A stretch of 6,836 nt of DNA from JBGUXS01 sp045118155 (lineage in GTDB: Bacteria; Pseudomonadota; Alphaproteobacteria; CAAHEQ01; UBA3637), in assembly GCA_045118155.1 (NCBI GenBank), contig JBGUXS010000069.1:1-6836 (forward strand), written 5' to 3'. Shown piece after piece: positions 1 through 5,890 of the stretch. Under the pieces are notes generated by a model, which was given only the letters and a program-made list of their open reading frames with translations, was not told the origin of the DNA and did not search any database. Both the position numbers and the translations under genes were made by a program. Within the stretch, counting starts at the first letter, position 1. Every line of letters starts with the position of its first letter.

Positions 1-2
1 AA

Positions 3-20
3 AACTCTTGACAAAAGTTT
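3..20 (+). repeat. 18-bp direct repeat, copy 1, spanning the -35 of gene 1
   Basis: AACTCTTGACAAAAGTTT here recurs exactly at 1325-1342. After one mismatch both copies continue with ATTTTA. The repeat contains the -35 box of the first and third genes of the left cluster, so the promoter region appears to have been copied together with the paralogous gene, or to be held under common control. Confidence 0.9.
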
Positions 21-36
21 TATTTTATGGTATCAT
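8..36 (+). promoter_or_regulatory. Sigma70-type promoter of the first hypothetical gene
   Basis: TTGACA (8-13) is a perfect -35 box, followed by a 17-base spacer and TATCAT (31-36), a 5/6 match to the -10 consensus. Transcription would start near 43, giving a leader of about 45 bases. The leader holds a small hairpin (CCCTT 46-50 with AAGGG 57-61) before the ribosome binding site AAAGGA at 74-79. Confidence 0.85.
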
Positions 37-86
37 TTAAAAACCCCCTTCCCGAAAAGGGCCAACACAATTGAAAGGAACACAAA

Positions 87-791
87 ATGGAAAAAAAGAA
101 ATCGGATACCACATCAGAACAAACAACTGGGGTACATGCCGTTCGTATCGGTAAACAATCTTACCTGACAACAAGAGACGATGTCGCCGACAGATACGCC
201 GAAGAGGAACAACCAACACAGGTCCCTCAAAAACAAGAACCTGTGTCAGCACCTTCTAGCTTAAAAACCATTCCGGCGGACTTAAAAATTTACGATAAAA
301 TTGGCAACGAAGAATTGGTGCAAAAGCTAATTTCTGGGGAATACGTTTTGTATACAAGACACGAGGTCGCACGTGATAATGTTGCAGAATACACCACCTA
401 TTATATTACCACCCCACAGGCCTTGGATAATAAACCCTATTTCTTGGGCAGTCCGGTCTTTAAAAATCCTGTGTATCATGAAGAACGATATGAAGGGGGT
501 AAAGTTGTGGAAACGATTTACGGGCGGGATGCCGATCTAACCCTTTTAACCACGACAAAAGCCACTTATCATCCACACGGATATATCTTAGAAGAAGTGA
601 TCACGGATCATGCGGCACAAACAACCACAACAAAGACATACGAAGACGATTTAGTTCACGTTGTCAAGGAAACACCCAAGGCCGTCTATGCCCACACAGT
701 TCAAGCGGGCAGTACGGAACCGGTTGTGGTAACAGAAACACCCGTTCAGAAAAAGAAAAAATTGCCAAAATTTTTTCAACGTTCCAAATAA
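87..791 (+). CDS. Hypothetical protein, founder of a three-gene cluster
   Basis: I do not recognise the family of this 234-residue protein. The ATG is chosen because AAAGGA lies 7 bases upstream and a strong promoter precedes it. Residues 1-60 are polar and low in complexity (Lys, Thr, Gln, Pro), probably disordered. Residues 61-200 look folded and are rich in Tyr, Thr and Val. A basic tail follows (KKKK at 222-225, ending FFQRSK). There is no signal peptide or membrane segment, so a cytosolic protein is likely. Residues 118-197 align with the third gene: FLGSP against YLGTP, ERYEGG against KRYEGG, and TTTTKTYEDD...VKETP against KVTTDYENDK...ITETP. The basic tail could suit nucleic acid or membrane binding, but that is speculation. 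Confidence 0.85.
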   Translation: MEKKKSDTTSEQTTGVHAVRIGKQSYLTTRDDVADRYAEEEQPTQVPQKQEPVSAPSSLKTIPADLKIYDKIGNEELVQKLISGEYVLYTRHEVARDNVAEYTTYYITTPQALDNKPYFLGSPVFKNPVYHEERYEGGKVVETIYGRDADLTLLTTTKATYHPHGYILEEVITDHAAQTTTTKTYEDDLVHVVKETPKAVYAHTVQAGSTEPVVVTETPVQKKKKLPKFFQRSK

Positions 792-799
792 AGGATGCT

Positions 800-828
800 C
801 ATCTTTTAAGAATTTTTCTTAAAGGATG
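800..828 (+). other. 3' untranslated hairpin between stop codon and terminator
   Basis: CATCTTTTAAG (800-810) pairs with CTTAAAGGATG (818-828) in an 11-bp stem with one G-U pair and a 7-base AATTTTT loop. It begins 8 bases after the stop codon and just precedes the intrinsic terminator. It has no U-tract of its own, so it is more likely an mRNA-stabilising or processing structure than a terminator. Confidence 0.6.
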
Positions 829-832
829 AAGT

Positions 833-870
833 AGAAAGCGGGGTCCCCTTTAACCCCGCTTTCTTTATTT
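833..870 (+). terminator. Rho-independent terminator of the first gene
   Basis: AGAAAGCGGGG (833-843) pairs perfectly with CCCCGCTTTCT (854-864) around a 10-base loop and is followed by TTATTT. The 11-bp GC-rich stem with a U-rich tail is a good intrinsic terminator and separates the first gene from the second promoter. Confidence 0.85.
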
Positions 871-875
871 CCAAG

Positions 876-904
876 TTGACAAACACCATTTTTATGGCAC
901 TATT
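876..904 (+). promoter_or_regulatory. Promoter of the second hypothetical gene
   Basis: TTGACA (876-881) is a perfect -35. The -10 is weaker: CACTAT (898-903) at 16 bases or ACTATT (899-904) at 17. The spacer contains an inverted repeat, CCAT (886-889) with ATGG (894-897), which might be an operator half-site pair. The TTATGG before the -10 is shared with the first gene's promoter. Confidence 0.65.
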
Positions 905-922
905 AAAAAAAAGGAGGGTCTG

Positions 923-1333
923 ATGACAAAGCTTTTGAACAACACTGTGGAAACACTTAAAGACGGGACCCGTATTACCACAACTTATAGGAACACTTTA
1001 CAAGAAATTCAAGCGGTTCGCGCTGGGCAACACCCCAAAGAAATCTTACGCCCTGTGCGTCGCCTAACAGAACAAGGAAATTGCCAAACACGGGAATACT
1101 TTTTCTGGAAGGGAGATAAAATTGCCAGTACCGTTACCGAAAAATATGCCAAGGAAGGGGATTTTCTATGCTTAATCAGTCGTGAAGGACGAAGTGGATC
1201 AAATAATATCGTTGTCACCTTCCCAGGTAGGGATAACGCCCATTCCATGCCTGATACCACCGTTTTACCGGTCCCAAGCAAAATTGCCACTTGGGGAAAT
1301 TCCAATAACGGACAAGATAACACTAACTCTTGA
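923..1333 (+). CDS. Hypothetical protein, second gene of the cluster
   Basis: This 136-residue protein belongs to no family I recognise. The start is supported by an excellent Shine-Dalgarno, AAGGAGG (911-917), 5 bases before the ATG, and by the TTGACA promoter upstream. Residues 9-24 (VETLKDGTRITTTYRN) resemble the V-x(n)-T-T-x-Y-E/D motif of genes one and three, so it may be a diverged member; the similarity is short. The middle is basic (RPVRRL 43-48), and the C-terminal 30 residues are Asn/Ser/Pro-rich and probably disordered. There is no signal peptide or membrane segment. Its stop codon TGA (1331-1333) lies inside the -35 box of the next gene, and no terminator separates the two, so readthrough into the third gene is possible. 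Confidence 0.8.
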   Translation: MTKLLNNTVETLKDGTRITTTYRNTLQEIQAVRAGQHPKEILRPVRRLTEQGNCQTREYFFWKGDKIASTVTEKYAKEGDFLCLISREGRSGSNNIVVTFPGRDNAHSMPDTTVLPVPSKIATWGNSNNGQDNTNS

Positions 1334-1342
1334 CAAAAGTTT
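1325..1342 (+). repeat. 18-bp direct repeat, copy 2, spanning the -35 of gene 3
   Basis: Exact copy of positions 3-20. It begins inside the last codons of the second gene, so the same bases serve as coding sequence and as promoter of the third gene. Confidence 0.9.
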
Positions 1343-1358
1343 GATTTTACCGTAGTGT
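1330..1358 (+). promoter_or_regulatory. Promoter of the third hypothetical gene
   Basis: TTGACA (1330-1335) with a 17-base spacer and TAGTGT (1353-1358). The -35 and upstream bases match the first gene's promoter exactly, but the -10 is poorer (TAGTGT against TATCAT), so this copy is probably weaker. The -35 overlaps the stop codon of the upstream gene. Confidence 0.7.
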
Positions 1359-1408
1359 GTGTGCATATCCCCCACATTGAGGATTAACCCCTAACAAAAG
1401 GAAAAAGT

Positions 1409-1852
1409 ATGGTAGAACATGTTAAATATACGGTTCATAAAGAAACCCGGGAACGGGGTGTTGCCGTTGGTGTTGATGAAACCTATTTAGGGACACCTGC
1501 CAGTGTGTCTGGTCAAGCTAGCGTCATGTACGATTACATTTTAGAAAGAAGAAAACGCTATGAAGGGGGCCATGAACACGTTTGGGAATATTCCTATAAA
1601 GAACGACCAAACGGGTCCTTAAAATTGATGGCACAAACATTTTCACAATATGATTATAAAGGGAAACTGCGTCATCAAGTCGTGGAAAACTTGGAAACAA
1701 AAACAAAAGTAACCACAGATTACGAAAACGATAAACCGGTCAGAGAAATCACTGAAACCCCAACAAATCGTTTTATCAAAGACCCATATAGCCCCCCTCG
1801 CATCATTGATAAACAAGCTGTGGCAACGACCATGCAACAGCAAAGGTCATAG
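1409..1852 (+). CDS. Hypothetical protein, paralogue of the first gene
   Basis: A 147-residue protein of unknown function. The ATG follows an AAAGGA-type ribosome binding site (about 1398-1403). It is similar to the C-terminal half of the first gene's product: YLGTP (26-30), KRYEGG (49-54), and TTDYEND (102-108) running into ITETP (114-118). It lacks that protein's disordered N-terminus and lysine tail. The DNA around the YEGG motif is also conserved: TATGAAGGGGG occurs at 489-499 and 1559-1569. The protein is charged and soluble in appearance, with no signal peptide or membrane segment. A symmetrical terminator lies 11 bases after the stop. With the shared promoter repeat, this points to local duplication followed by divergence. 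Confidence 0.83.
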   Translation: MVEHVKYTVHKETRERGVAVGVDETYLGTPASVSGQASVMYDYILERRKRYEGGHEHVWEYSYKERPNGSLKLMAQTFSQYDYKGKLRHQVVENLETKTKVTTDYENDKPVREITETPTNRFIKDPYSPPRIIDKQAVATTMQQQRS

Positions 1853-1863
1853 TACGGTAATTC

Positions 1864-1893
1864 AAAAGCCCCCTTCTTTTTAAGGGGGCTTTT
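1864..1893. terminator. Bidirectional terminator between the third gene and trpS
   Basis: AAAAGCCCCCTT (1864-1875) and AAGGGGGCTTTT (1882-1893) form a perfect 12-bp stem with a 6-base loop. The A-run on one side and T-run on the other give a U-rich tail in either direction. It can therefore end transcripts of both the plus-strand gene (stop at 1852) and the minus-strand trpS (stop at 1913). Confidence 0.88.
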
Positions 1894-1912
1894 AAAATTC
1901 GGATCTCATCAC

Positions 1913-2935
1913 TTATCCCCGTCCAAACACCGCATCTTTAACCCGTTCTAACACAGGTCTTGCAAGTTTTCTTGCTTTTTCAGCCCCTTGGCGCAACAGG
2001 TCTTCCACATCTGAAAAATGATTTTGATACTCTAAATACTTTTCACGGTTTGGTAAAACTTCTTCCAATTCCGCCAGCAACATTTTCTTAATCGTCCCAT
2101 AGCCCATCCCGCCTTTTTCAAGACCTTCCTTTACTTCTTGCACAGTGGCCGGGCGCCCTACCCCTTGCAAGATTTGGAACAACAAAATCTCGTCCGGATT
2201 TTTGGGGGCATCAATAGCTTGGGAATCTGTTTTAATCCCCATGACGGCTTTTTTTACCTCGTCCGGCGTTCCAAACAACGGGATAACGTTATCATAACTT
2301 TTACTCATCTTCCGTCCATCCAGGCCTGGCAATACCGCCGCATTGGGCTTTAAGTAATAGTTGGGGACTTTCAAGACTTCCTTTTGGAAATGATAGTTGA
2401 TAAAACCCGCAATATCCTGCGCCATTTCCACATGTTGCACTTGGTCTTTTCCCACCGGCACCACATCCGTACCATAGCCCAAAATATCCGCCGCCATTAA
2501 GACCGGATAGGTATAAAGCCCCATATTAATCCCAGCATCGGCCGGTTCCCCCTTGGCCACGTTCTTATCTACTTGGGCTTTATAGGCATGGGCTTTATTC
2601 ATAAAGCCCTTGGGGGTATAGGCCATTAAAATCGTGGTGAGTTCCGTAATTTCCGGCACATCCGATTGACGGTAAAAAATCGCCCGTTCGGCATCAAGGC
2701 CACTTGCCAAATACGCACAGGCCAAATTCTTAATCGCTTCTTTCAGGGCCACGGGATCTTTCATCGCGTTAATCGCATGATAATCTGCGATAAACATCAC
2801 CAACGTCCCCCCGTCATCTAGGGCTTTGCCCCCTAATTCCAACGTTGGCACCATCGCCCCAACATAATTCCCAAGGTGCAACCGCCCTGTCGGTTTAATC
2901 CCCGTCAGTACAATTTTATTTTTGAAATCAGACAT
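1913..2935 (-). CDS. trpS: Tryptophanyl-tRNA synthetase
   Basis: Class Ic aminoacyl-tRNA synthetase that activates tryptophan with ATP and charges tRNA-Trp in the cytosol. At 340 residues it matches the usual bacterial TrpS length. The HIGH-type ATP signature appears as TGRLHLGN (16-23) after GIKP (12-15). The second signature, KMSKS (209-213), is intact within GRKMSKSYDN. The segment YPVLMAADIL...VPVGKDQVQH (143-168) is the typical tryptophan-pocket region. The start is supported by AAAGGAG 5 bases upstream; that ribosome binding site overlaps the stop codon of pgm, and only 10 bases separate the genes, so translation is probably coupled. It is the last gene of the mipZ-pgm-trpS operon. No key residue appears to be missing. 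Confidence 0.97.
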   Translation of the reverse strand: MSDFKNKIVLTGIKPTGRLHLGNYVGAMVPTLELGGKALDDGGTLVMFIADYHAINAMKDPVALKEAIKNLACAYLASGLDAERAIFYRQSDVPEITELTTILMAYTPKGFMNKAHAYKAQVDKNVAKGEPADAGINMGLYTYPVLMAADILGYGTDVVPVGKDQVQHVEMAQDIAGFINYHFQKEVLKVPNYYLKPNAAVLPGLDGRKMSKSYDNVIPLFGTPDEVKKAVMGIKTDSQAIDAPKNPDEILLFQILQGVGRPATVQEVKEGLEKGGMGYGTIKKMLLAELEEVLPNREKYLEYQNHFSDVEDLLRQGAEKARKLARPVLERVKDAVFGRG

Positions 2936-2945
2936 AAACTCTCCT

Positions 2946-4577
2946 TTATAAAATCACAGACGGTGCCGACCGACCCGTACGTTTTTTAACCTCAGATATT
3001 TCTTCGGCAATATCGGCTAAATCCTTCACAACAATCTGTAAATCTTGCCGATACAAGGCCGGGTCATTCACTTGCCGCAGCAGATAAATCCGATAGGTTG
3101 CCCCGGCACTGGTCGTCCCGGACAACCGCATAATAATCTTGGACTTATTCGTGAACGTAATCAAGGCACACGGCACAGAGGATACTTCCTTAGTAATCGG
3201 ATCTGTATAGATGTAAGGGCCGGCACTTTCCACTTCATACTCGCCAAACTTTTTCCCCTTTAAAGTCGGCAATTTTTTCACGACATCATCCACAATCTGG
3301 GCCGCCAATTTACCATCCAACCCATCATAGTTATGTAAGGAATAAAATACCCGGCCATACTTGTTCCACATGTCGGTCACCAGTTCTTCCGATGTTTTTC
3401 CCGTGTACGCCAAAATGTTCAACCACAACAAAATAGCCCAAATACCATCTTTTTCCCCCATGTGTAAGGAACTTGCCCCAAAACTTTCTTCCCCACACAA
3501 CGTAATCTTTTTATTTTCTAGCAAGGATTCAAAGAACTTCCATCCCGTTGGGGTTTCGTAAATATCATAACCTTTGGGCCGCGCCACTAAATCCACCGCC
3601 CAAGCGGTCGGCATAGACCGGGCAAACCCATAAACTTTATCTTTATAAAACGGAATTTCCGCAATATGGTCAGCCATAATCGCAAACGCATCCGACGGCG
3701 TGATATAAAAATGCCGCGCCACCAATAAATACCGATCCGAATCCCCATCCGATGCACAACACAAATCTGGGGCATCATCAGAATACGCTAAATCACATAA
3801 ATCCTTGGCGTAAACGGGATTCGGTTCGGGATGTAAGCCCCCAAAATCTGGAAGGGGTGTTCCCCGTACGACGGTTCCGACAGGTGCCCCTAACAACTTT
3901 TCAAAAATATAGTGAGCATACGGCCCCGATGACGCATTCAAGGCATCATAGCGCATGGTAAACCCTTTTTCAAACAACCCCTTAATGGCGGGAAAATCAA
4001 AAATTTGTTGCATATAAGTTGCATAATCATATACCGAATCAATAACTTGAATTTCCGTCGCCCCCGCATAGGTAATCCCTGTTTTGCTTAGATCCACATC
4101 TGGTATATCACACGTCCAAAAACGATCTATGGTCTTAGCTTTTTCACAAATGACGTTTGTCAGACTTTCTTGAGCCCCCGATCCCGTATGGGTATCAAAC
4201 TTAATCCCCATATCCCCATCTGGTCCCCCTGGGTTATGACTTGCCGATAAAATCAACGCCCCAAATGCTTTGTGTTTACGAACAAGGTGCGACACCGCCG
4301 GCGTAGAAAGCAACCCGTTTTGCCCAACAATTAAGCGCCCAAATTGATTCGCCACCGCCAATTTAATAATCGCTTGGATAGCCCTGTCATTAAAATAACG
4401 CCCATCCCCCCCAAGGATTAATGTTTTCCCTTCAAACCCCGAACACGCATCAAAAATGGATTGCACAAAATTTTCCACATAGTGCTTTTGTTTAAAAACA
4501 CTTGTTTTACGGCGCAAACCACCTGTCCCCGTTTGTTGATCTTGAAATGGGGTGGTTTTAACTGAAAAAATATCCAT
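2946..4577 (-). CDS. pgm: Phosphoglucomutase (alpha-D-glucose-1,6-bisphosphate dependent)
   Basis: Interconverts glucose 1-phosphate and glucose 6-phosphate in the cytosol, linking glycolysis to polysaccharide and nucleotide-sugar synthesis. At 543 residues it fits the long PGM1-like branch of the alpha-D-phosphohexomutases rather than the ~460-residue PMM/PGM type. Visible motifs: N-terminal TGTGGLRRKT (16-25); catalytic phosphoserine loop SASHNPGG (111-118, Ser113); magnesium loop DGDSDR (277-282); TPTGWKFF (342-349); sugar-binding CGEESFGASS (361-370); and phosphate-binding RLSGTTSAGAT (484-494). The usual GTG/GTGS of the last loop reads GTTS, and the metal loop has Ser where PGM1 has Gly; neither removes a metal-binding Asp. 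The start follows a strong AGGAGGAG. It lies 30 bases after mipZ and 10 before trpS in one operon. Confidence 0.96.
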   Translation of the reverse strand: MDIFSVKTTPFQDQQTGTGGLRRKTSVFKQKHYVENFVQSIFDACSGFEGKTLILGGDGRYFNDRAIQAIIKLAVANQFGRLIVGQNGLLSTPAVSHLVRKHKAFGALILSASHNPGGPDGDMGIKFDTHTGSGAQESLTNVICEKAKTIDRFWTCDIPDVDLSKTGITYAGATEIQVIDSVYDYATYMQQIFDFPAIKGLFEKGFTMRYDALNASSGPYAHYIFEKLLGAPVGTVVRGTPLPDFGGLHPEPNPVYAKDLCDLAYSDDAPDLCCASDGDSDRYLLVARHFYITPSDAFAIMADHIAEIPFYKDKVYGFARSMPTAWAVDLVARPKGYDIYETPTGWKFFESLLENKKITLCGEESFGASSLHMGEKDGIWAILLWLNILAYTGKTSEELVTDMWNKYGRVFYSLHNYDGLDGKLAAQIVDDVVKKLPTLKGKKFGEYEVESAGPYIYTDPITKEVSSVPCALITFTNKSKIIMRLSGTTSAGATYRIYLLRQVNDPALYRQDLQIVVKDLADIAEEISEVKKRTGRSAPSVIL

Positions 4578-4607
4578 GGGCTCCTCCTAAAAAAAATAAT
4601 TTTTTCT

Positions 4608-5411
4608 TTAGGCGGTTATAGCATCTTTTTTCATTTGTTGCAAGGGATTCTGTAAAATTTTGCTCATTAAAGACCGAATTTCTTGCCGGGCCAAAACCGA
4701 AGATACAGAAAGGGGCATATTCAACCCATTTTCTTTAAAATCCATCATAGTCAAGCCCTTAATAAACATTTCCCGATAAATCACCCGTTCAGAAATCCCT
4801 TCGGCCAAAGTAAAATGAATCCGGCGCGACAACGCCTCTAACAAATCCTTGATGACTTTAGAGTTTTTGCTCTTCGTATAAAGCAAGCGATTTCTGGCCA
4901 CTACCCAATGAAGCGGGGCTTTTTTATTCAGCATCCGTTGTTGCCGGGCCGTCCAAACGGTTTGTGAAAACTGACTAGACCCTTTAATCTTCATCGTATC
5001 TTGGTCTAAAGTAGCCAGCACATCCAAATCCACCAATGAATCGTTTAAAGGGGTTACCAAAATATCCGCCAAAGCCATGGCCTGCACCGCCGTTTCTGAG
5101 GCCGTCCCCGGGGTATCAATAATGACATAATCGGCCTCGGGATGTTTTTCAATTTCCCCAGAAAGCGTGTAGATACGATTAATGCTGTCCGTCCAACAAC
5201 AATGTTCCGGACACGGCAAAGGAATGCCGTTCTTTTCCGCAAATTCTTTTCTGTGCGCAATATAGCGTGTTAAAGTTCCCTGATTCGCATCTAAATCAAA
5301 TGTTAAGACTTTCTTCTTGGCCCGTAATAACGCAACCACCGCATGCATGGCCAACGTTGATTTTCCCGTGCCCCCTTTTTCATTTGCAAAGACAATTACC
5401 TGTGCCGTCAT
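4608..5411 (-). CDS. mipZ: MipZ-type ParA ATPase, division-plane positioning
   Basis: MipZ forms a pole-to-midcell gradient through ParB and blocks FtsZ polymerisation except at midcell in alphaproteobacteria (known family role). The 267-residue product shows the deviant Walker A NEKGGTGKST (10-19), FDLDANQGTLTRY (38-50), Walker B YVIIDTPG (95-102), the MipZ signature TPLNDSLVDLD (120-130), VWTARQQR (152-159), WVVARNRL (169-176), and ERVIYREMFIKGLTMMD (208-224). Caulobacter MipZ is of similar length. I chose the start at 5411 over an upstream ATG at 5447: AAAGGAT lies 9 bases before it, the product begins like other MipZ proteins, and 5447 coincides with the predicted transcription start. It leads the operon with pgm and trpS. 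A plain ParA orphan is the alternative, but the NDS and RNR motifs argue for MipZ. Confidence 0.92.
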   Translation of the reverse strand: MTAQVIVFANEKGGTGKSTLAMHAVVALLRAKKKVLTFDLDANQGTLTRYIAHRKEFAEKNGIPLPCPEHCCWTDSINRIYTLSGEIEKHPEADYVIIDTPGTASETAVQAMALADILVTPLNDSLVDLDVLATLDQDTMKIKGSSQFSQTVWTARQQRMLNKKAPLHWVVARNRLLYTKSKNSKVIKDLLEALSRRIHFTLAEGISERVIYREMFIKGLTMMDFKENGLNMPLSVSSVLARQEIRSLMSKILQNPLQQMKKDAITA

Positions 5412-5452
5412 CGCCTGTTCATCCTTTCGCAAAAAACAACAAAACATTGGAA

Positions 5453-5481
5453 ATGATAGACCTTTTTATCTGTTTTGTCAA
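5453..5481 (-). promoter_or_regulatory. Promoter of the mipZ-pgm-trpS operon
   Basis: On the minus strand, TTGACA (5481-5476), a 17-base spacer and TATCAT (5458-5453) match the hexamers and spacing of the first hypothetical gene's promoter. The predicted start of transcription is near 5446, leaving about 35 bases of leader before the ATG at 5411. Confidence 0.85.
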
Positions 5482-5505
5482 TCCTTTTTTTGATGCTTTT
5501 TACTT

Positions 5506-5529
5506 AAAATCCATTTTAAAATAGATTTT
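5506..5529. other. 24-bp AT-rich imperfect palindrome upstream of mipZ promoter
   Basis: AAAATC at 5506-5511 and GATTTT at 5524-5529 flank ATTTTAAAAT; the whole 24 bases form an inverted repeat with a single mismatched pair. It lies about 25 bases upstream of the mipZ -35. It could be a regulator site, or simply AT-rich sequence. Confidence 0.4.
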
Positions 5530-5589
5530 CTACCTTTGATAAGGTCTTTTACTTCTTTTCAAGACAGTTAAGGGGAACGTTTTGAAGGG

Positions 5590-5601
5590 CTTTTGCAAAA
5601 G
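5590..5601. other. 12-bp perfect palindrome upstream of the tRNA promoter
   Basis: CTTTTGCAAAAG is self-complementary over 12 bases and sits about 25 bases upstream of the tRNA-Pro -35 box. It is a possible protein-binding site; in an AT-rich intergenic region it may be coincidental. Confidence 0.35.
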
Positions 5602-5626
5602 ATCAAAAAAATTTCCATAAAAAAAC

Positions 5627-5655
5627 TTGAAATAGGAATAAATTTTTGCTATACT
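5627..5655 (+). promoter_or_regulatory. tRNA-Pro promoter
   Basis: TTGAAA (5627-5632), a 17-base spacer and TATACT (5650-5655), preceded by TTTTTGC. Transcription would start about 3 bases before the mature 5' end of the tRNA, a normal stable-RNA arrangement. Confidence 0.82.
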
Positions 5656-5664
5656 GCTTTTTAT

Positions 5665-5741
5665 CGGGGCGTAGCTCAGCCTGGTAGAGTACTTGCTTTG
5701 GGAGCAAGGTGTCGTTGGTTCAAATCCAGTCGCCCCGACCA
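5665..5741 (+). tRNA. tRNA-Pro (anticodon UGG)
   Basis: The 77-base sequence folds into a full cloverleaf. The acceptor stem is CGGGGCG (5665-5671) with CGCCCCG (5731-5737). The D arm is GCTC/GAGT. The anticodon stem CTTGC/GCAAG encloses the loop TTTGGGA, with TGG at 5699-5701. A 5-base variable loop follows, and the T arm GTTGG-TTCAAAT-CCAGT closes with two G-U pairs. CCA (5739-5741) is encoded. The C1-G72 pair is typical of bacterial tRNA-Pro. UGG can read all proline codons through wobble. Its 3' end is duplicated at 5891-5916, so the gene also looks like an integration target. Confidence 0.97.
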
Positions 5742-5747
5742 TAAAAC
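5722..5747 (+). repeat. 26-bp direct repeat, copy 1: tRNA-Pro 3' end (putative att core)
   Basis: The 26 bases from the T loop through CCA and six bases beyond (TAAAAC) recur perfectly at 5891-5916. Identity ends at 5721 (C here, A in copy 2). Repeats of tRNA 3' ends of this length are characteristic of attL/attR cores made by tyrosine-recombinase elements; that identity is inferred, since no integrase is in view. Confidence 0.85.
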
Positions 5748-5780
5748 CAAAACCCACCATGAAGGTGGGTTTTTGTTTTA
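5742..5780 (+). terminator. tRNA-Pro terminator
   Basis: The arm at 5742-5758 pairs with 5764-5780 over 17 positions with one mismatch. Its core is AAAACCCACC against GGTGGGTTTT with an ATGAA loop, followed by a T-rich arm. It starts immediately after the encoded CCA, so the primary transcript has a short structured trailer. Confidence 0.88.
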
Positions 5781-5796
5781 TTATCACAGAGTGATA

Positions 5797-5828
5797 GGGT
5801 TTGAACCAACGAGAAAGTTGGTTCACCC
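5797..5828 (+). other. Hairpin containing an inverted copy of the tRNA T-arm
   Basis: TGAACCAAC (5802-5810) pairs with GTTGGTTCA (5817-5825) around GAGAAA, extended by GGG/CCC after a 2-base bulge. The strand at 5800-5812 (TTTGAACCAACGA) is the exact reverse complement of 5712-5724 in the tRNA variable loop and T arm, a 13-base match. It may be rearranged tRNA sequence, and its transcript could in principle pair with the tRNA T arm. Confidence 0.7.
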
Positions 5829-5890
5829 GCAGAAAATAGGCAGATATGAGATGCCGGTTGCGTCAGCAAATTTTCAAGGGCAGCGTAGCA

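Noticed and set aside
1009..1377. 122-codon minus-strand frame opposite the second gene
   Set aside because: It overlaps a gene with a much better promoter and ribosome binding site and shows no family features; a shadow frame.
4578..4607. A/T-run hairpin between mipZ and pgm as an internal terminator
   Set aside because: The stem would be only A-T pairs with no GC core, and a strong AGGAGGAG for pgm follows at once; readthrough is expected.
5530..5826. Minus-strand frames over the tRNA and its repeat (also 5720-5911)
   Set aside because: GATGFEPTTPCSQS is the classic antisense-tRNA artefact; no ribosome binding site or family match, and both frames cross terminators and repeats.
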